Below are positions 7,762-16,766 of a stretch of DNA of 64,000 nt, piece by piece (the first letter of the stretch is position 1; every line of letters starts with the position of its first letter). Below the pieces are notes generated by a model that ran no database searches, had not been told where the DNA came from, and saw nothing but the letters and a program-made list of their open reading frames with translations. A program made the translations under genes and the position numbers. Source of the DNA: Anaerolineaceae bacterium (lineage in GTDB: Bacteria; Chloroflexota; Anaerolineae; Aggregatilineales; Phototrophicaceae); the NCBI GenBank assembly GCA_016124855.1, contig WGMX01000019.1, positions 1 to 64,000 on the forward strand, written 5' to 3'.

Positions 7762-8520
7762 TTAAATTTCGGATGTGCGACGGCGGTAAACAGTCCGACG
7801 CGAACGCCGGAAATCGTAGTGATAAGCCCGTGTCAGACCGAATTGCAGCAGGATACCGATCAGGGCAATCACAAATATCCAAATGGTAGGCAGTCCCAGC
7901 GCCACCACCAGTAGTTGTGCGCCAACCAGTGACGATAGAACGATCAAGAATTGGAAGGATAAGCCCAATAAAATCACACCGCCAATAACCCCACCAATTA
8001 GCAGTGCCAGCGGTGAAACAGGCTGTAACGTCAGCGTCGTCGCGAGGCCGTTGGTCAGTAAAATACCGAAGTGCATTCCGATGAGGAACACCGCTACATA
8101 GTATAGGAAGAAACTGAGTACCGCGCCGATGACTCCACCGATTAACAGTACCATTAGGTTCACCGCCGCGTCGGGCGACACGACCAGCGAACTCGCAATC
8201 GCCGCGCCGACCATCGCGCCAGCAATCACAATCACGAATTCGTACACGCGCCATCCAACAACCAGCAAAACCATGCCAACCACCAGCATCACCACCCGCA
8301 TAACCGTCGAGTCCGGCGTCTGCGTCAGGCGATTGAAAAAGTTAAGCACAATATCAGTCGTTGCTTCCGCCGCGTTGATGGTTCCGCTCACAATGGGAAC
8401 GGTTGTCGGTGCGGGGTCTTGTGCCACCGCCTGACTAAAACCGACGAAATTAAAGGCCACGAATAAAAGAGTGACAATAGCCAGCCAATAGGTACGAATT
8501 AGATTTCGGATAGTCGTCAT
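7762..8520 (-). CDS. multi-pass membrane protein, DUF4203-like
   Basis: 252 residues. An N-terminal signal-like helix is followed by a short extracytoplasmic stretch and about seven Gly/Val-rich helices (for example VVMLVVGMVLLVVGWRVYEFV and repeated LIGGVIGAVLSF/LIGGVIGGVILL). The repeating GGVIGxVL pattern resembles DUF4203/TMEM198-type proteins. The C-terminus is basic. A good GAAGGTG site precedes the start. Function unknown; it stands alone, next to the propeller operon and in the same orientation, with a 99-base gap. Confidence 0.65.
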   Translation of the reverse strand: MTTIRNLIRTYWLAIVTLLFVAFNFVGFSQAVAQDPAPTTVPIVSGTINAAEATTDIVLNFFNRLTQTPDSTVMRVVMLVVGMVLLVVGWRVYEFVIVIAGAMVGAAIASSLVVSPDAAVNLMVLLIGGVIGAVLSFFLYYVAVFLIGMHFGILLTNGLATTLTLQPVSPLALLIGGVIGGVILLGLSFQFLIVLSSLVGAQLLVVALGLPTIWIFVIALIGILLQFGLTRAYHYDFRRSRRTVYRRRTSEI

Positions 8521-8619
8521 GAGATATCACCTTCACTATAATTCATCAATCCCATTTCATCTGAGTATAGTAAAAGGTCAGCTTGGTAACATGCGTTATA
8601 TATCCTATTAGTAACCGTT

Positions 8620-9561
8620 CTACTGGCTGGAATTTGATTGGGTGGGTTTCCAGCGTGGATTGCGGTAAAAGGCCGGGATATCAGTCAATTCCTGCGGAAT
8701 ACATTCAGGTGATCGGGCGAGGCAGGCATCGACAGGTATTTGAAAAATGCCTGAATTACCGTTGGTCGTGAAGGCCGAGAACACAATCGTTCGCCCGTCG
8801 GCTGACCACGCGGGTGTATCGCTGTTAATGAAATCACCATCATACAGTAAGGTGGATTGACCGAGGCCGTTATCCCACAAAAACAGGTTGGATTTTTCAT
8901 AACCGGAGATGTAAAGCAGATAACGACCATCCGGTGACCAAACCGGATTGGTCGCGCTGCCCACCAGAATCGGGCTAATGATGCGGGTTTCGATGTTGAT
9001 GCTGTAAATCTTGGTGTTCCAGCGTTCATCCAAATCCGAAACAAAAGTGATATTTTGACCATCTGGCGACCAAACCGGACTCACATGGGTGCGGTAGCTG
9101 TCGGTCAGTTGTTGGGTAGTGTGGGTCGTCAGGTCATACAACATAATCTGACCATAACCTTTTTGCTCGTCGATATAAGCGATGTAACGTCCGTCAGGTG
9201 ACCATACTGGATTGTACTGGTTTACATCCTCCGCCGTCTGGATTAAGCGCTGGCTGTGTAACCCCTGTGCATTAGCGGTATAGATACTGTAGTGGCCGTC
9301 GCGGTCACTGACGAAGGCCACCTGCTCCCCATCTGGTGACCAATCCGGCATAAAGTCGTTAGCCGGATGATGTGTAACCGCCATTGACATGTGGCGCGAC
9401 AGACTCAGACGGTAAATGTTGAGGTCACTCAAGTTGTAGGACACGGTAAACATCAGCTCAGGCTCGGCAGGCAGCATCCGCCCAATGGTCAGCGCAATCA
9501 CGATCAGTAAACCGCAGCCCGGCCCGATGCGGTTAACAAGTTGAAGTAGAAGTCGGGTCAT
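8620..9561 (-). CDS. membrane-anchored PD40 beta-propeller, array member 7 (last)
   Basis: 313 residues. One N-terminal membrane helix (about 14-30) ends in IGRMLPAEPELMF. Five PD40 blades have their tryptophans at 74, 120, 164, 208 and 252 (WSPDG or WSADG), and RWKP closes the fold near 304. A cysteine pair C280-x6-C287 follows the last blade. The helix topology places the propeller outside the membrane. The start overlaps the stop of the preceding gene (ATGA). It resembles TolB-type protein-binding propellers without the TolB N-terminal domain. Partner unknown. Confidence 0.85.
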   Translation of the reverse strand: MTRLLLQLVNRIGPGCGLLIVIALTIGRMLPAEPELMFTVSYNLSDLNIYRLSLSRHMSMAVTHHPANDFMPDWSPDGEQVAFVSDRDGHYSIYTANAQGLHSQRLIQTAEDVNQYNPVWSPDGRYIAYIDEQKGYGQIMLYDLTTHTTQQLTDSYRTHVSPVWSPDGQNITFVSDLDERWNTKIYSINIETRIISPILVGSATNPVWSPDGRYLLYISGYEKSNLFLWDNGLGQSTLLYDGDFINSDTPAWSADGRTIVFSAFTTNGNSGIFQIPVDACLARSPECIPQELTDIPAFYRNPRWKPTQSNSSQ

Positions 9562-10493
9562 GAAGTGTGAGGCCGGTAACGTGGATTAGTGAATAATCCA
9601 TTGGTGGATGTTATAAGCTGCGGGTAACAAAGCTGGTTACTGTCGAGGCACTGGGCAGTATCCAACCGAAAAATGCCCGAATGATTATAGCTGATGAAAT
9701 CGGCATAAATGATATAACGTCCGTCCGGCGACCAATCGAGAGCCCCTTTTTGGGCGAGGTTGTTGTAAAGCATAAAAGGTTTGGACTGCTGCACATCCCA
9801 AACATAGATGCCCACGTTGTATCCCTGACTGATGTAAGCGATATAGCGACCGTCCGGCGACCACCTCGGGAAATATTGATTTTCCTCGGTGCGGAACATC
9901 GGGTGAACACGTCCAGTTTGGAGCTCAAGAATATCAATATCCGATTTTCCAAAGGTGTCGGTGTTGGTCACAAAAGCAATGTACCGGTTATCCGGTGACC
10001 ATGTTGGATGGCTGTCGTTTTGATAAAGGGTATCGGTAATCTGGCGGGTCGTTCCCGATTGTAAATCCGTTAGCATCACTTTTGAAAGACGACCAGAACC
10101 TATTGTAACGTAGCTCATCAACTGACCATCCGGCGACCACGTCGGGCTGTATACGCCGCCCGGATTGTTGATTAACTCATGCGTAATACTGCTGCCCAAG
10201 TCGCGGTTGTAAATCGTAAAGCCTTTTGCGCCCGCACCGACGAAGGCGATTTGCTGCCCGTCGGGTGACCACGCCGGTTCATAGCCTAAAATGCCCTCAT
10301 CGTTCATATCATAAATAATCCGCCTCGCAATATCCATCAGATAGATATGCATATCGGGTGTGTTGATGGTCGCCGTAAATACGATTTGGTTATTGGGCAT
10401 AACCAGCATTTTGCTCGCGCCTAACACCAGCCATATCAAGCACAGGCAAAAGACAGTGATCAAAGTGATAAGCCGTAAGAAAAGCTGAATCAT
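9558..10493 (-). CDS. membrane-anchored PD40 beta-propeller, array member 6
   Basis: 311 residues with the array's shared plan. The N-terminal helix is richer in Cys and Leu than its paralogues. Blade tryptophans fall at 75, 119, 165, 211 and 254; the third blade reads WSPDN. The cysteine pair is C282-x6-C289, and the closing strand is RYRP rather than RWRP. Both ends overlap neighbours by ATGA. It differs from member 7 through most of its length, so the duplication is not recent. Confidence 0.85.
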   Translation of the reverse strand: MIQLFLRLITLITVFCLCLIWLVLGASKMLVMPNNQIVFTATINTPDMHIYLMDIARRIIYDMNDEGILGYEPAWSPDGQQIAFVGAGAKGFTIYNRDLGSSITHELINNPGGVYSPTWSPDGQLMSYVTIGSGRLSKVMLTDLQSGTTRQITDTLYQNDSHPTWSPDNRYIAFVTNTDTFGKSDIDILELQTGRVHPMFRTEENQYFPRWSPDGRYIAYISQGYNVGIYVWDVQQSKPFMLYNNLAQKGALDWSPDGRYIIYADFISYNHSGIFRLDTAQCLDSNQLCYPQLITSTNGLFTNPRYRPHTS

Positions 10494-11404
10494 GGTGGGT
10501 GCGGCTTCCGGCGGGCATCGCCGCCATCTTTGATGAGCAGTTCCGGTGTGCAGCTTCCGGGATTTTGTCTACAGGTGGCGACATCCAGCCTATAAATATT
10601 GAAGGCTGAACTCAAGTAAAGAAAACGGCTGTCTTGCGTCCAATCTGACGGATACAAGACTCCCGACACATTATAGAGCAGGGTTGTTCGCTGCGTGTCT
10701 GTATCCAGCACATAAACTCCGCGTTGAATGCCGCCGCTCATAAATGCAAGCTGTGTTCCATCCGGCGACCATACCGGATATTCGTCATTGTTCGGTGTCG
10801 AAACTAAGGTGTGTATAGCCCCCGTGTTGACATCAATGCTGTAAATATCGGAGTTTGCCCGTTCTTGGGAGTACAGCACAAACGCGATTTGGCTTGCGTC
10901 CGGTGACCAATCCAGCATATGCTCCCGAAATATATTGGTTGTGATTAAGGGCTGTCTGGTTTGGTTCCGAATATCAAACAGCGTCAGCATGATGACCGGT
11001 GCTTGTCTGGCGCGGGTCGTGCTGGTGCTGTACACAATAAAACGACCATCCGGTGACCATTTGGGATCGTAGTCACTGCTGGAGGGCAGTTTTGTTAACT
11101 GTTGCGTGTTTTGACCATCCCGATCCGCAAGGTAAAGAATCATCTGGCTCGCTGAATTATCCACATAGGCAATATGCTCCCCGTCCGGTGACCAGTCCGG
11201 CTGGCTCACGCTGCTCTTTGTAACAATCATTGGCGCAGTCAGCCCGCGTGTTAAGGCCATGCGATGAATGCCATATCCATGATGTGAAGAAAATACGATT
11301 TCATCTTCTTCAGCTAAACCTATCCCTATAATAACCATGACCGCCATAAGCAGCCCCAAACCACAGAACGTAATCGTCATCGTGCGCAGCCAAAAATGGG
11401 TCAT
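10490..11404 (-). CDS. membrane-anchored PD40 beta-propeller, array member 5
   Basis: 304 residues. The start at 11404 (MTHFWLRT) is chosen because it gives the same ATGA overlap seen elsewhere in the array; the open frame reaches 11422 inside the upstream gene. The helix spans about 11-30 and ends IGIGLAEEDEIVFSS, a variant of the GRxLPxExEI motif of its siblings. Blade tryptophans are at 71, 116, 166, 212 and 255, the last degraded to WTQDS. The cysteine pair is C278-x6-C285. The usual RWRP end is reduced to RRKP. Confidence 0.85.
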   Translation of the reverse strand: MTHFWLRTMTITFCGLGLLMAVMVIIGIGLAEEDEIVFSSHHGYGIHRMALTRGLTAPMIVTKSSVSQPDWSPDGEHIAYVDNSASQMILYLADRDGQNTQQLTKLPSSSDYDPKWSPDGRFIVYSTSTTRARQAPVIMLTLFDIRNQTRQPLITTNIFREHMLDWSPDASQIAFVLYSQERANSDIYSIDVNTGAIHTLVSTPNNDEYPVWSPDGTQLAFMSGGIQRGVYVLDTDTQRTTLLYNVSGVLYPSDWTQDSRFLYLSSAFNIYRLDVATCRQNPGSCTPELLIKDGGDARRKPHPP

Positions 11405-12387
11405 GGGGTTTGCGGTCGCCATCGAGCGCTGTCTACTGAAATGGTGCTGGACTGCGGCACAGTCATCAGCAGGTCAGGATTACACTGCTGCGGTTGTTGC
11501 AGGCAATCCGCGATATTAAGCTGGAAAATGCCGAGTTTGCGCCTATTCCTTAGGGTTGTTTCCGGCGCTAAAAAGATGAGCGAGTCTTCTCCATCTCCCC
11601 AACCCAACATCATCTTACTGGCTCGCGTGTCGGGATTAGGGATTTGGTACAGCAAATAGGTATCATCCTGTGTTCGGTCCCACAAATAAATGGCAGGGTC
11701 GGGGTTGTCGGCTACATAAAGTAGATAGCGGCTGTCGGGCGACCACGCGATATCTCTAATGAAAAGCAAATGCGGCAGCTTCACCAGTGACGTGATTTGA
11801 CCCGAAGCAATATCCAGACTGTTGATGCTGCTGTTGTCGGCGGATGTCATCACGAACGCCAGTTGGCGCGAGTCAGATGACCATGTTTGATTATAAACAT
11901 ACCCGCGAAGATTGGCCGTTAGCGGCTGAATGATGCCTGAATCCAGATTGTAAAGCATCAAATCGGTTTTGGAATTGTCGCCGCTGATGCGCGAGAAGGC
12001 GATGGTTTTTCCGTCAGGCGACCATGCCGGCTCAACATCCAGTGAAAAAGATTTGGTAATCTGACGAATATGCGCGCCGGAGATACTCATCAGGAAGATG
12101 TTACGCACAATCTGGTACTGGCTTTGATATTGACCGACGAATGCCACATTTTGCCCATCGGGTGACCATGAAGGTGAAAAGCTAATCGTGTTGTTTGCCG
12201 TAATGGGCACACTCATTTGTCGCGCCAATGCGGTGCGGTAAATCTGGGAGTTGTGGCTGATCGATGTAGCCGAGAAAATTAGTTCGGCCTCGGCTGGAAG
12301 AATCCTTCCTGCGGCATAGGCCATGATCACCAGAACAACGCAGGCCAATAATATTGAGCCAGCCCAGCGTATGCCGACTTTCATCAT
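11401..12387 (-). CDS. membrane-anchored PD40 beta-propeller, array member 4
   Basis: 328 residues. The membrane helix (about 10-27) is followed by GRILPAEAELIFSA. Blade tryptophans lie near 74, 122, 169, 215 and 263; the third reads WSSDS and the fifth WGDGE, so only part of the set keeps the full WSPDG turn. The cysteine pair is C295-x6-C302 and the fold ends RWRP. Both ends overlap neighbours by ATGA. Longer loops before the fifth blade account for the extra length. Confidence 0.85.
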   Translation of the reverse strand: MMKVGIRWAGSILLACVVLVIMAYAAGRILPAEAELIFSATSISHNSQIYRTALARQMSVPITANNTISFSPSWSPDGQNVAFVGQYQSQYQIVRNIFLMSISGAHIRQITKSFSLDVEPAWSPDGKTIAFSRISGDNSKTDLMLYNLDSGIIQPLTANLRGYVYNQTWSSDSRQLAFVMTSADNSSINSLDIASGQITSLVKLPHLLFIRDIAWSPDSRYLLYVADNPDPAIYLWDRTQDDTYLLYQIPNPDTRASKMMLGWGDGEDSLIFLAPETTLRNRRKLGIFQLNIADCLQQPQQCNPDLLMTVPQSSTISVDSARWRPQTP

Positions 12388-13325
12388 GGTCTGCGAGGGC
12401 GCCAGCGAGGGCTGTCATAGATACCGGCACGATGAGTTATGGGCTGAGGCGTACAGTTGTCATGCTGTTGCAGGCAGGCAGCAACATCCAGACGTAAGAT
12501 GCTGTTGTTACTGAAGTTGCTCAATGGTGCGTAGATGATGTAGCGATTGTCTTGTGACCAGCTCAGGCTGCGCATGTTGAGTACATCGGGGGCGAACAAC
12601 AGCACCGACTGCTTGAGTGTCGAATCCCACAGATACATGCCCGGATTGGAGTCGTAAGCGACATACAGCAAGTAACGTCCGTCAGGCGACCACGTTGGGT
12701 TAAGCTGAATGATGTGGTTCGCGATTAAAGGATTGGTATCGCCTGTTTGAATATTCACATCGTAGATAATGCGGTTTGGGCTGCCGGTTGCGCCAGAGGT
12801 AAAGGCGAGGTGTTGGCTGTCCGGTGTCCACGTCGGGCTGATGGCATTCGGATATTGGATGGTCATACGGCGCGTCAAACCCGACTGCAAATCGGTCAGC
12901 AGGACCTCGGTGATTTGCTGCGCGAATTCTTGCCGCGCGGTCACGTAAGCAATCGAGCGGTCGTCCGGTGACCATGTAGGGCTAAAGTTGTTGCGTGGAC
13001 TGTCGGTAAGCGGGTGAATACCGCGACCGGACGCGTCCATCACGAAGATGGTATATTGCCCTTGATGGTTGCTCACAAATGCGATTTGCTGCCCATCGGA
13101 TGACCAAGCCGGTTGGTTGTCTTCAGTTGAGTTGCGGGTTAATGAGACCGAGAGCTGGCGGTCAAGCGCCATCCGGTAAATTTCAGAATCAGCATTATCT
13201 AAACTGGCTGAATAGATGATTTCATCTTCTTGCGGCAGCGTTCGACCTACCGCCAGCGCCAGCAGTGTTAAACATCCGCACACGAGGATAACGGTACTCC
13301 ATAACCGGAGCAAATCGCGTATCAC
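12384..13325 (-). CDS. membrane-anchored PD40 beta-propeller, array member 3
   Basis: 313 residues, closest in layout to member 7. The helix (about 11-27) leads into GRTLPQEDEIIYSA. Blade tryptophans are at 74, 118, 166, 212 and 256, with variants WSSDG, WSPDD, WTPDS and WSQDN around one canonical WSPDG. The cysteine pair is C284-x6-C291. The end reads RWRPRRP. Both ends overlap neighbours by ATGA. Confidence 0.85.
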   Translation of the reverse strand: MIRDLLRLWSTVILVCGCLTLLALAVGRTLPQEDEIIYSASLDNADSEIYRMALDRQLSVSLTRNSTEDNQPAWSSDGQQIAFVSNHQGQYTIFVMDASGRGIHPLTDSPRNNFSPTWSPDDRSIAYVTARQEFAQQITEVLLTDLQSGLTRRMTIQYPNAISPTWTPDSQHLAFTSGATGSPNRIIYDVNIQTGDTNPLIANHIIQLNPTWSPDGRYLLYVAYDSNPGMYLWDSTLKQSVLLFAPDVLNMRSLSWSQDNRYIIYAPLSNFSNNSILRLDVAACLQQHDNCTPQPITHRAGIYDSPRWRPRRP

Positions 13326-14416
13326 GGTGCCGTCGGCCTCCAGCGTGCAGACGAGATTTGCCCGCCCATGTGGGTGATCTGCCGTACCGTACCCTCCGTG
13401 ACTGATAGCAGGAAAAGTTCTTGGCTGTTGGAGTCATTTGAAAGCAGCATGATCTGATGACCATCCGGCGAAAACGATGGGTATAGACTATAGGATAGCG
13501 CATTTTTTAATGGCTTGGCACAGTCCTTCAACGCACTCTCACATTGGACATCAGCCGTGTAGATTTGCGGTTGGCTGCTGCGATTCGATTGGAACAAGAG
13601 GCGTTGATTGTCGGGCGACCAAACCGGATACCAATCGGTGAACGGGCTGCGCGTCAGATTATAGGCGCTGTCAGCACAAGTATCGGATCGGGCAAGGCAC
13701 TCGCTTGGAACCAGCAGCAAATCCCCGTTTGCAAAATAAGCCAACTGCTTGCTATCCGGCGACCATGCTGGAAGGCTGTTAAATCCCCCGCCTAACCGGT
13801 GTATCGCGGATGGACAAGTTGCGATTTGCCGTAAACAGTCCATATTCATCACATACACTTCAAGGAATCCGCTGCGGTCGGAATAAAATGCCAGCATACG
13901 CCCGTCTGGTGACCAAACTGGAAAACTGTCGGAGGCTGAATCGTGTGTCAGATTATAAGCTGCGCCGCCCGTAGTCGGCATCCAGTAAAGTTCGGGTGCG
14001 CCGTTTCGTTCGCTGACGAAGACGATGCTGCGTCCATCCGGTGACCAGACCGGTTCGCCATCACTGGCACTGTTTTGGGTGAGGTTTACAGATTTGCCGC
14101 ACACCGAGAACAGTGAAGTGCATTCAACATCCAGCCGAAAGACATCCGAATGGCCGTTGACCGTCGCTACATAAGCCAGTTGTTTGCCATCTGGTGACCA
14201 ACTCATGCTCGGATATGGGTTTGCGCCGCGCGCCAGTTGGAAACTGAGATGGTGGTCAATGTCGAGCAGAAATAGGCTGCGAGTTGTGCCTTGCCCGAAT
14301 TGAAAACTGATCTCAGGGGAAGCGGGTAATATTCGTCCCAGTGTCAAGACCAATGCTATGCCCACGCTGTTTACCATTAGTAGAACAAAAAAGACGGCGC
14401 GCCATAGACGGGTCAT
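13322..14416 (-). CDS. membrane-anchored PD40 beta-propeller, array member 2, Cys-rich
   Basis: 364 residues, the longest of the array. After the helix and GRILPASPEISF come six blades, most with intact WSPDG. Unlike its siblings it has four separate C-x6-C pairs, one after each of several blades (CTSLFSVC, CLRQIATC, CLARSDTC, CESALKDC), each following a strand ending in LDV, MNMD or similar. This suggests that the pair is a unit of the blade and has been lost elsewhere. It starts ten bases after the stop of member 1 and ends in an ATGA overlap with member 3. Confidence 0.85.
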   Translation of the reverse strand: MTRLWRAVFFVLLMVNSVGIALVLTLGRILPASPEISFQFGQGTTRSLFLLDIDHHLSFQLARGANPYPSMSWSPDGKQLAYVATVNGHSDVFRLDVECTSLFSVCGKSVNLTQNSASDGEPVWSPDGRSIVFVSERNGAPELYWMPTTGGAAYNLTHDSASDSFPVWSPDGRMLAFYSDRSGFLEVYVMNMDCLRQIATCPSAIHRLGGGFNSLPAWSPDSKQLAYFANGDLLLVPSECLARSDTCADSAYNLTRSPFTDWYPVWSPDNQRLLFQSNRSSQPQIYTADVQCESALKDCAKPLKNALSYSLYPSFSPDGHQIMLLSNDSNSQELFLLSVTEGTVRQITHMGGQISSARWRPTAP

Positions 14417-14426
14417 CGTTTTGGGT

Positions 14427-15389
14427 TTAATTGGTGATGTCGCGCAGTGGACTCATGAGGTTGTAGATCATGCGTGGTTGGCAGCCTTCGGACAGCGAAA
14501 AGCAGTCAGCCTGTACCGCATAAATACCCTGTTGATTACGAACAAGGTCCCATGCTCGAAAGTACACCTCATGGGTATCGAGCGACCAGAGGATAAAAAA
14601 GGGCACAATCGGATTATTAAGGTGAAGGCGCTGCGGTGTCTGTGAACTGCATTGAGGCCGGGCCGTTTGCAGACACTCCCCGTCTAAAGTATAGATTTCG
14701 TATGCACCTAAGCGATCCGATAGAAAAGCGATTTTCGACATGTCGGGTGACCAAATAGGGCTGGTATCATCGACCAGTTCATCCGTGATTTGGAGCATTT
14801 CGCGGTCACAGCGCATCCGGCAGTTGGCCTCCACGACAAATAAATTCTGGAGATCATCACGGTAGCGGCTGGCGGCAAATATCAATTGCTGTCCATCCGA
14901 TGACCACGATGGGTTGTTATAAACGCCTGCCTTGACGATAGTTTGCACTGTCGAATCACCATCGGCGGAAATCGTATAGATGCCGCGTTTGTTATCCCGT
15001 TCGAATCCGACGAACACGATTTGACGACCATCCGGTGACCATGCCGGACTATTGCCACCCATTGTCTCGGGTGTAAGCTGTTGATAATCACCAGCATAGA
15101 GATTACCGATAAAAATATGAATTTGGCGGTTGCTAGACATGCTAAATGCAATGTGCTGCTGATCCGGTGACACCGCCGCATCGAAGATTACGCCGGGGTA
15201 AGCCCGTAGGCTGGCGCCGATATGACGGCTGCTGTCAATTAACAAAATGGCCGAACTGTTATAGGTGACAACCGGAATGATCTGCTCCAATGGTATGAGC
15301 TTGCCCACGACCTGCATCAGCAAGACGAGCAAAATAATAATGATGGTTAGCAGCGCGCTCAGGCGTGGCAGCAGGCTGAACATGGGCAA
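14427..15389 (-). CDS. membrane-anchored PD40 beta-propeller, array member 1 (first)
   Basis: 320 residues. The N-terminal helix (about 11-32) is followed by a more divergent lead strand. The first blade is reduced to VSPDQQHIAF; later blades read WSPDGRQIVFV, WSSDGQQLIFA and WSPDMSKIAFL. Three cysteine pairs are present with spacings x3, x7 and x6. The RWRP end is missing. No ribosome binding site is visible. It opens the operon, divergent from the sortase gene, so its promoter should lie in the 81 bases between them. Confidence 0.83.
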   Translation of the reverse strand: MPMFSLLPRLSALLTIIIILLVLLMQVVGKLIPLEQIIPVVTYNSSAILLIDSSRHIGASLRAYPGVIFDAAVSPDQQHIAFSMSSNRQIHIFIGNLYAGDYQQLTPETMGGNSPAWSPDGRQIVFVGFERDNKRGIYTISADGDSTVQTIVKAGVYNNPSWSSDGQQLIFAASRYRDDLQNLFVVEANCRMRCDREMLQITDELVDDTSPIWSPDMSKIAFLSDRLGAYEIYTLDGECLQTARPQCSSQTPQRLHLNNPIVPFFILWSLDTHEVYFRAWDLVRNQQGIYAVQADCFSLSEGCQPRMIYNLMSPLRDITN

Positions 15390-15420
15390 ATTTTCTTAAG
15401 CATAGATTTGGTGTACCCGT

Positions 15421-15426
15421 TATAAT
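15421..15426 (+). promoter_or_regulatory. candidate -10 element of sortase gene
   Basis: TATAAT lies 45 bases upstream of the sortase start, without a clear -35. The same bases read GTTATAATG, and the complement offers TATAAC with TTGTAG 18 bases away for the divergent propeller operon, so this may be a shared two-way promoter. Confidence 0.35.
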
Positions 15427-15470
15427 GAAAGATATTCGTCCACTACAAACGAAATATAGCACTAACCATT

Positions 15471-16130
15471 ATGTCACGCAGTCGATTGCCTTCAAGTCGT
15501 GGTAAGTCTAATTCTCTCATCTTTCGCCTGATTCTCTTGGGCATCGTTTTAGGTGCAGGATTTTTGGTGATTCAACGTTTTCGTCACCCACCTGAAGCCG
15601 CTGCCCCTGAATTTGCGGCTTTGCCGACGCTGACACCCAGCCTCATTCCCACCGAATCGCCGACCGCTGTGCCCATTCCAACCAATACCGCTTATCCGCG
15701 TGCCAATATCAATGCCCCAACTGTTGGAATCAACGCCGACATTGTCGATGTCTATTTAGATGGTCAAAGTTGGGACGTGACCCAGCTTGGAAATAACGTG
15801 GGTCATTTGCAGGGAACGGGCTGGTTTGGCAAGACAGGCAACATCGGCCTTGCCGGACATGTCGAACTAGCCGATGGACGGGTAGGTATTTTCCGCAATA
15901 TCGAGAAAATGGCAAAAGGTGATCCTATTACCTTAACGCTCGGCGATTTGAAACAGGACTATCGAGTTACCGAGGTGAAGCGTACGAACCCCACCGATTT
16001 GACCATTCTTGAGCCATCCACGGTGGATACCATTACCCTCATCACCTGTGATATTGGCGCGTATAACCTGCTGCAAAACACCTATCAGGATCGGATAGTG
16101 GTGGTCGCACAACGGGTGCAGTCCTCATAA
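15471..16130 (+). CDS. sortase
   Basis: A transpeptidase that attaches or cross-links surface proteins outside the membrane. 219 residues: an N-terminal membrane helix (about 16-34), a Pro/Thr-rich stalk, and a catalytic domain with H130 (GLAGHVE), C193 (TLITCD) and R208 (YQDRIVVVA), the complete sortase triad. The stop overlaps the next start (TAATG). No protein with a plain LPxTG sorting signal was found in this window, so its substrates are elsewhere or carry a different motif. Class cannot be fixed by eye; class E or F-like is most likely. Confidence 0.9.
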   Translation: MSRSRLPSSRGKSNSLIFRLILLGIVLGAGFLVIQRFRHPPEAAAPEFAALPTLTPSLIPTESPTAVPIPTNTAYPRANINAPTVGINADIVDVYLDGQSWDVTQLGNNVGHLQGTGWFGKTGNIGLAGHVELADGRVGIFRNIEKMAKGDPITLTLGDLKQDYRVTEVKRTNPTDLTILEPSTVDTITLITCDIGAYNLLQNTYQDRIVVVAQRVQSS

Positions 16131-16765
16131 TGACCGGACTGCGCGGCTGGTTGCTCGACCGTTTGTGGTATGTCCAGCCCATGACGGCGCTGACTGTCAA
16201 AGCGCTGCCCAACGACTGTTCGCGTACTTTGGCGCTGGCAACCCGCCCGAATCTGGATCGTTTGCATTTACGAAACTTGTTCATTGACGGTCGTCGTTAT
16301 TATGTGAGTGTTCTCAACGATGGCTTCGAAATGACGACTCATTCCAGCCTGCCGTGGCGACCCAAAACGCGGGGTTCAATTGCGGCGGTTCTGCGCGGGA
16401 CATTTAGCGCGGCGGGTAATGACAGCACCGTTATTCGGATGCAAGCACGTATGCGGCTTCTTTATCTACTGAATATTTTCCCTATCCCCTTGTTTATGAC
16501 AGCCTTGCTCATCGCCTCGCCGTGGTCAAAAACTTTAGTCATCGGTTTGATAATCGGCCTGTTCTTTCTCTCTTGGGCGGGGCATCGCTTAACTGCCTCA
16601 TTGCAAGCGGCTGATATGGTTTATTTCGTCGAGAAAGTATTGGAAGAAGTCATCACAACCGATACCCCGCTGCTCAGCTCCAACAACGAGTCAGTCGTCA
16701 CCCCTGAGCAGGACTTCCCCAAACAGTGGCAAAAATTTTACGAAGAACATAAAGGCGAATCGTAA
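16130..16765 (+). CDS. two-helix membrane protein of unknown function
   Basis: 211 residues. The N-terminal 110 residues are soluble and mixed alpha/beta (RYYVSVLNDGFEMTTHS). Two adjacent helices (about 113-150) follow, then a soluble tail ending in FPKQWQKFYEEHKGES. It overlaps the sortase by one base and is probably co-translated with it, so a role in the same surface process is plausible. Its last 62 bases recur almost exactly at 18664-18725, beyond the inserted hydrolase gene. Confidence 0.75.
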   Translation: MTGLRGWLLDRLWYVQPMTALTVKALPNDCSRTLALATRPNLDRLHLRNLFIDGRRYYVSVLNDGFEMTTHSSLPWRPKTRGSIAAVLRGTFSAAGNDSTVIRMQARMRLLYLLNIFPIPLFMTALLIASPWSKTLVIGLIIGLFFLSWAGHRLTASLQAADMVYFVEKVLEEVITTDTPLLSSNNESVVTPEQDFPKQWQKFYEEHKGES

Positions 16766-16766
16766 A
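16705..16766 (+). repeat. 62-base direct repeat, copy 1 (3' end of upstream gene)
   Basis: Covers the last codons and stop of the preceding gene. It matches 18664-18725 with four substitutions and no gaps. The two copies flank the hydrolase gene. Confidence 0.9.

Noticed and set aside
7646-8254. 202-codon minus-strand open frame
   Set aside because: Overlaps the DUF4203-like gene in another frame of the same strand; its composition is Arg/Cys/Trp-rich and it runs into the G-rich repeat.
8620-15389. Regular DNA repeats suggestive of a CRISPR-like array
   Set aside because: The periodic CCATCCGGTGACCA-type words are the reverse complement of codons for WSPDG in successive propeller blades, at about 130-base intervals inside open reading frames.
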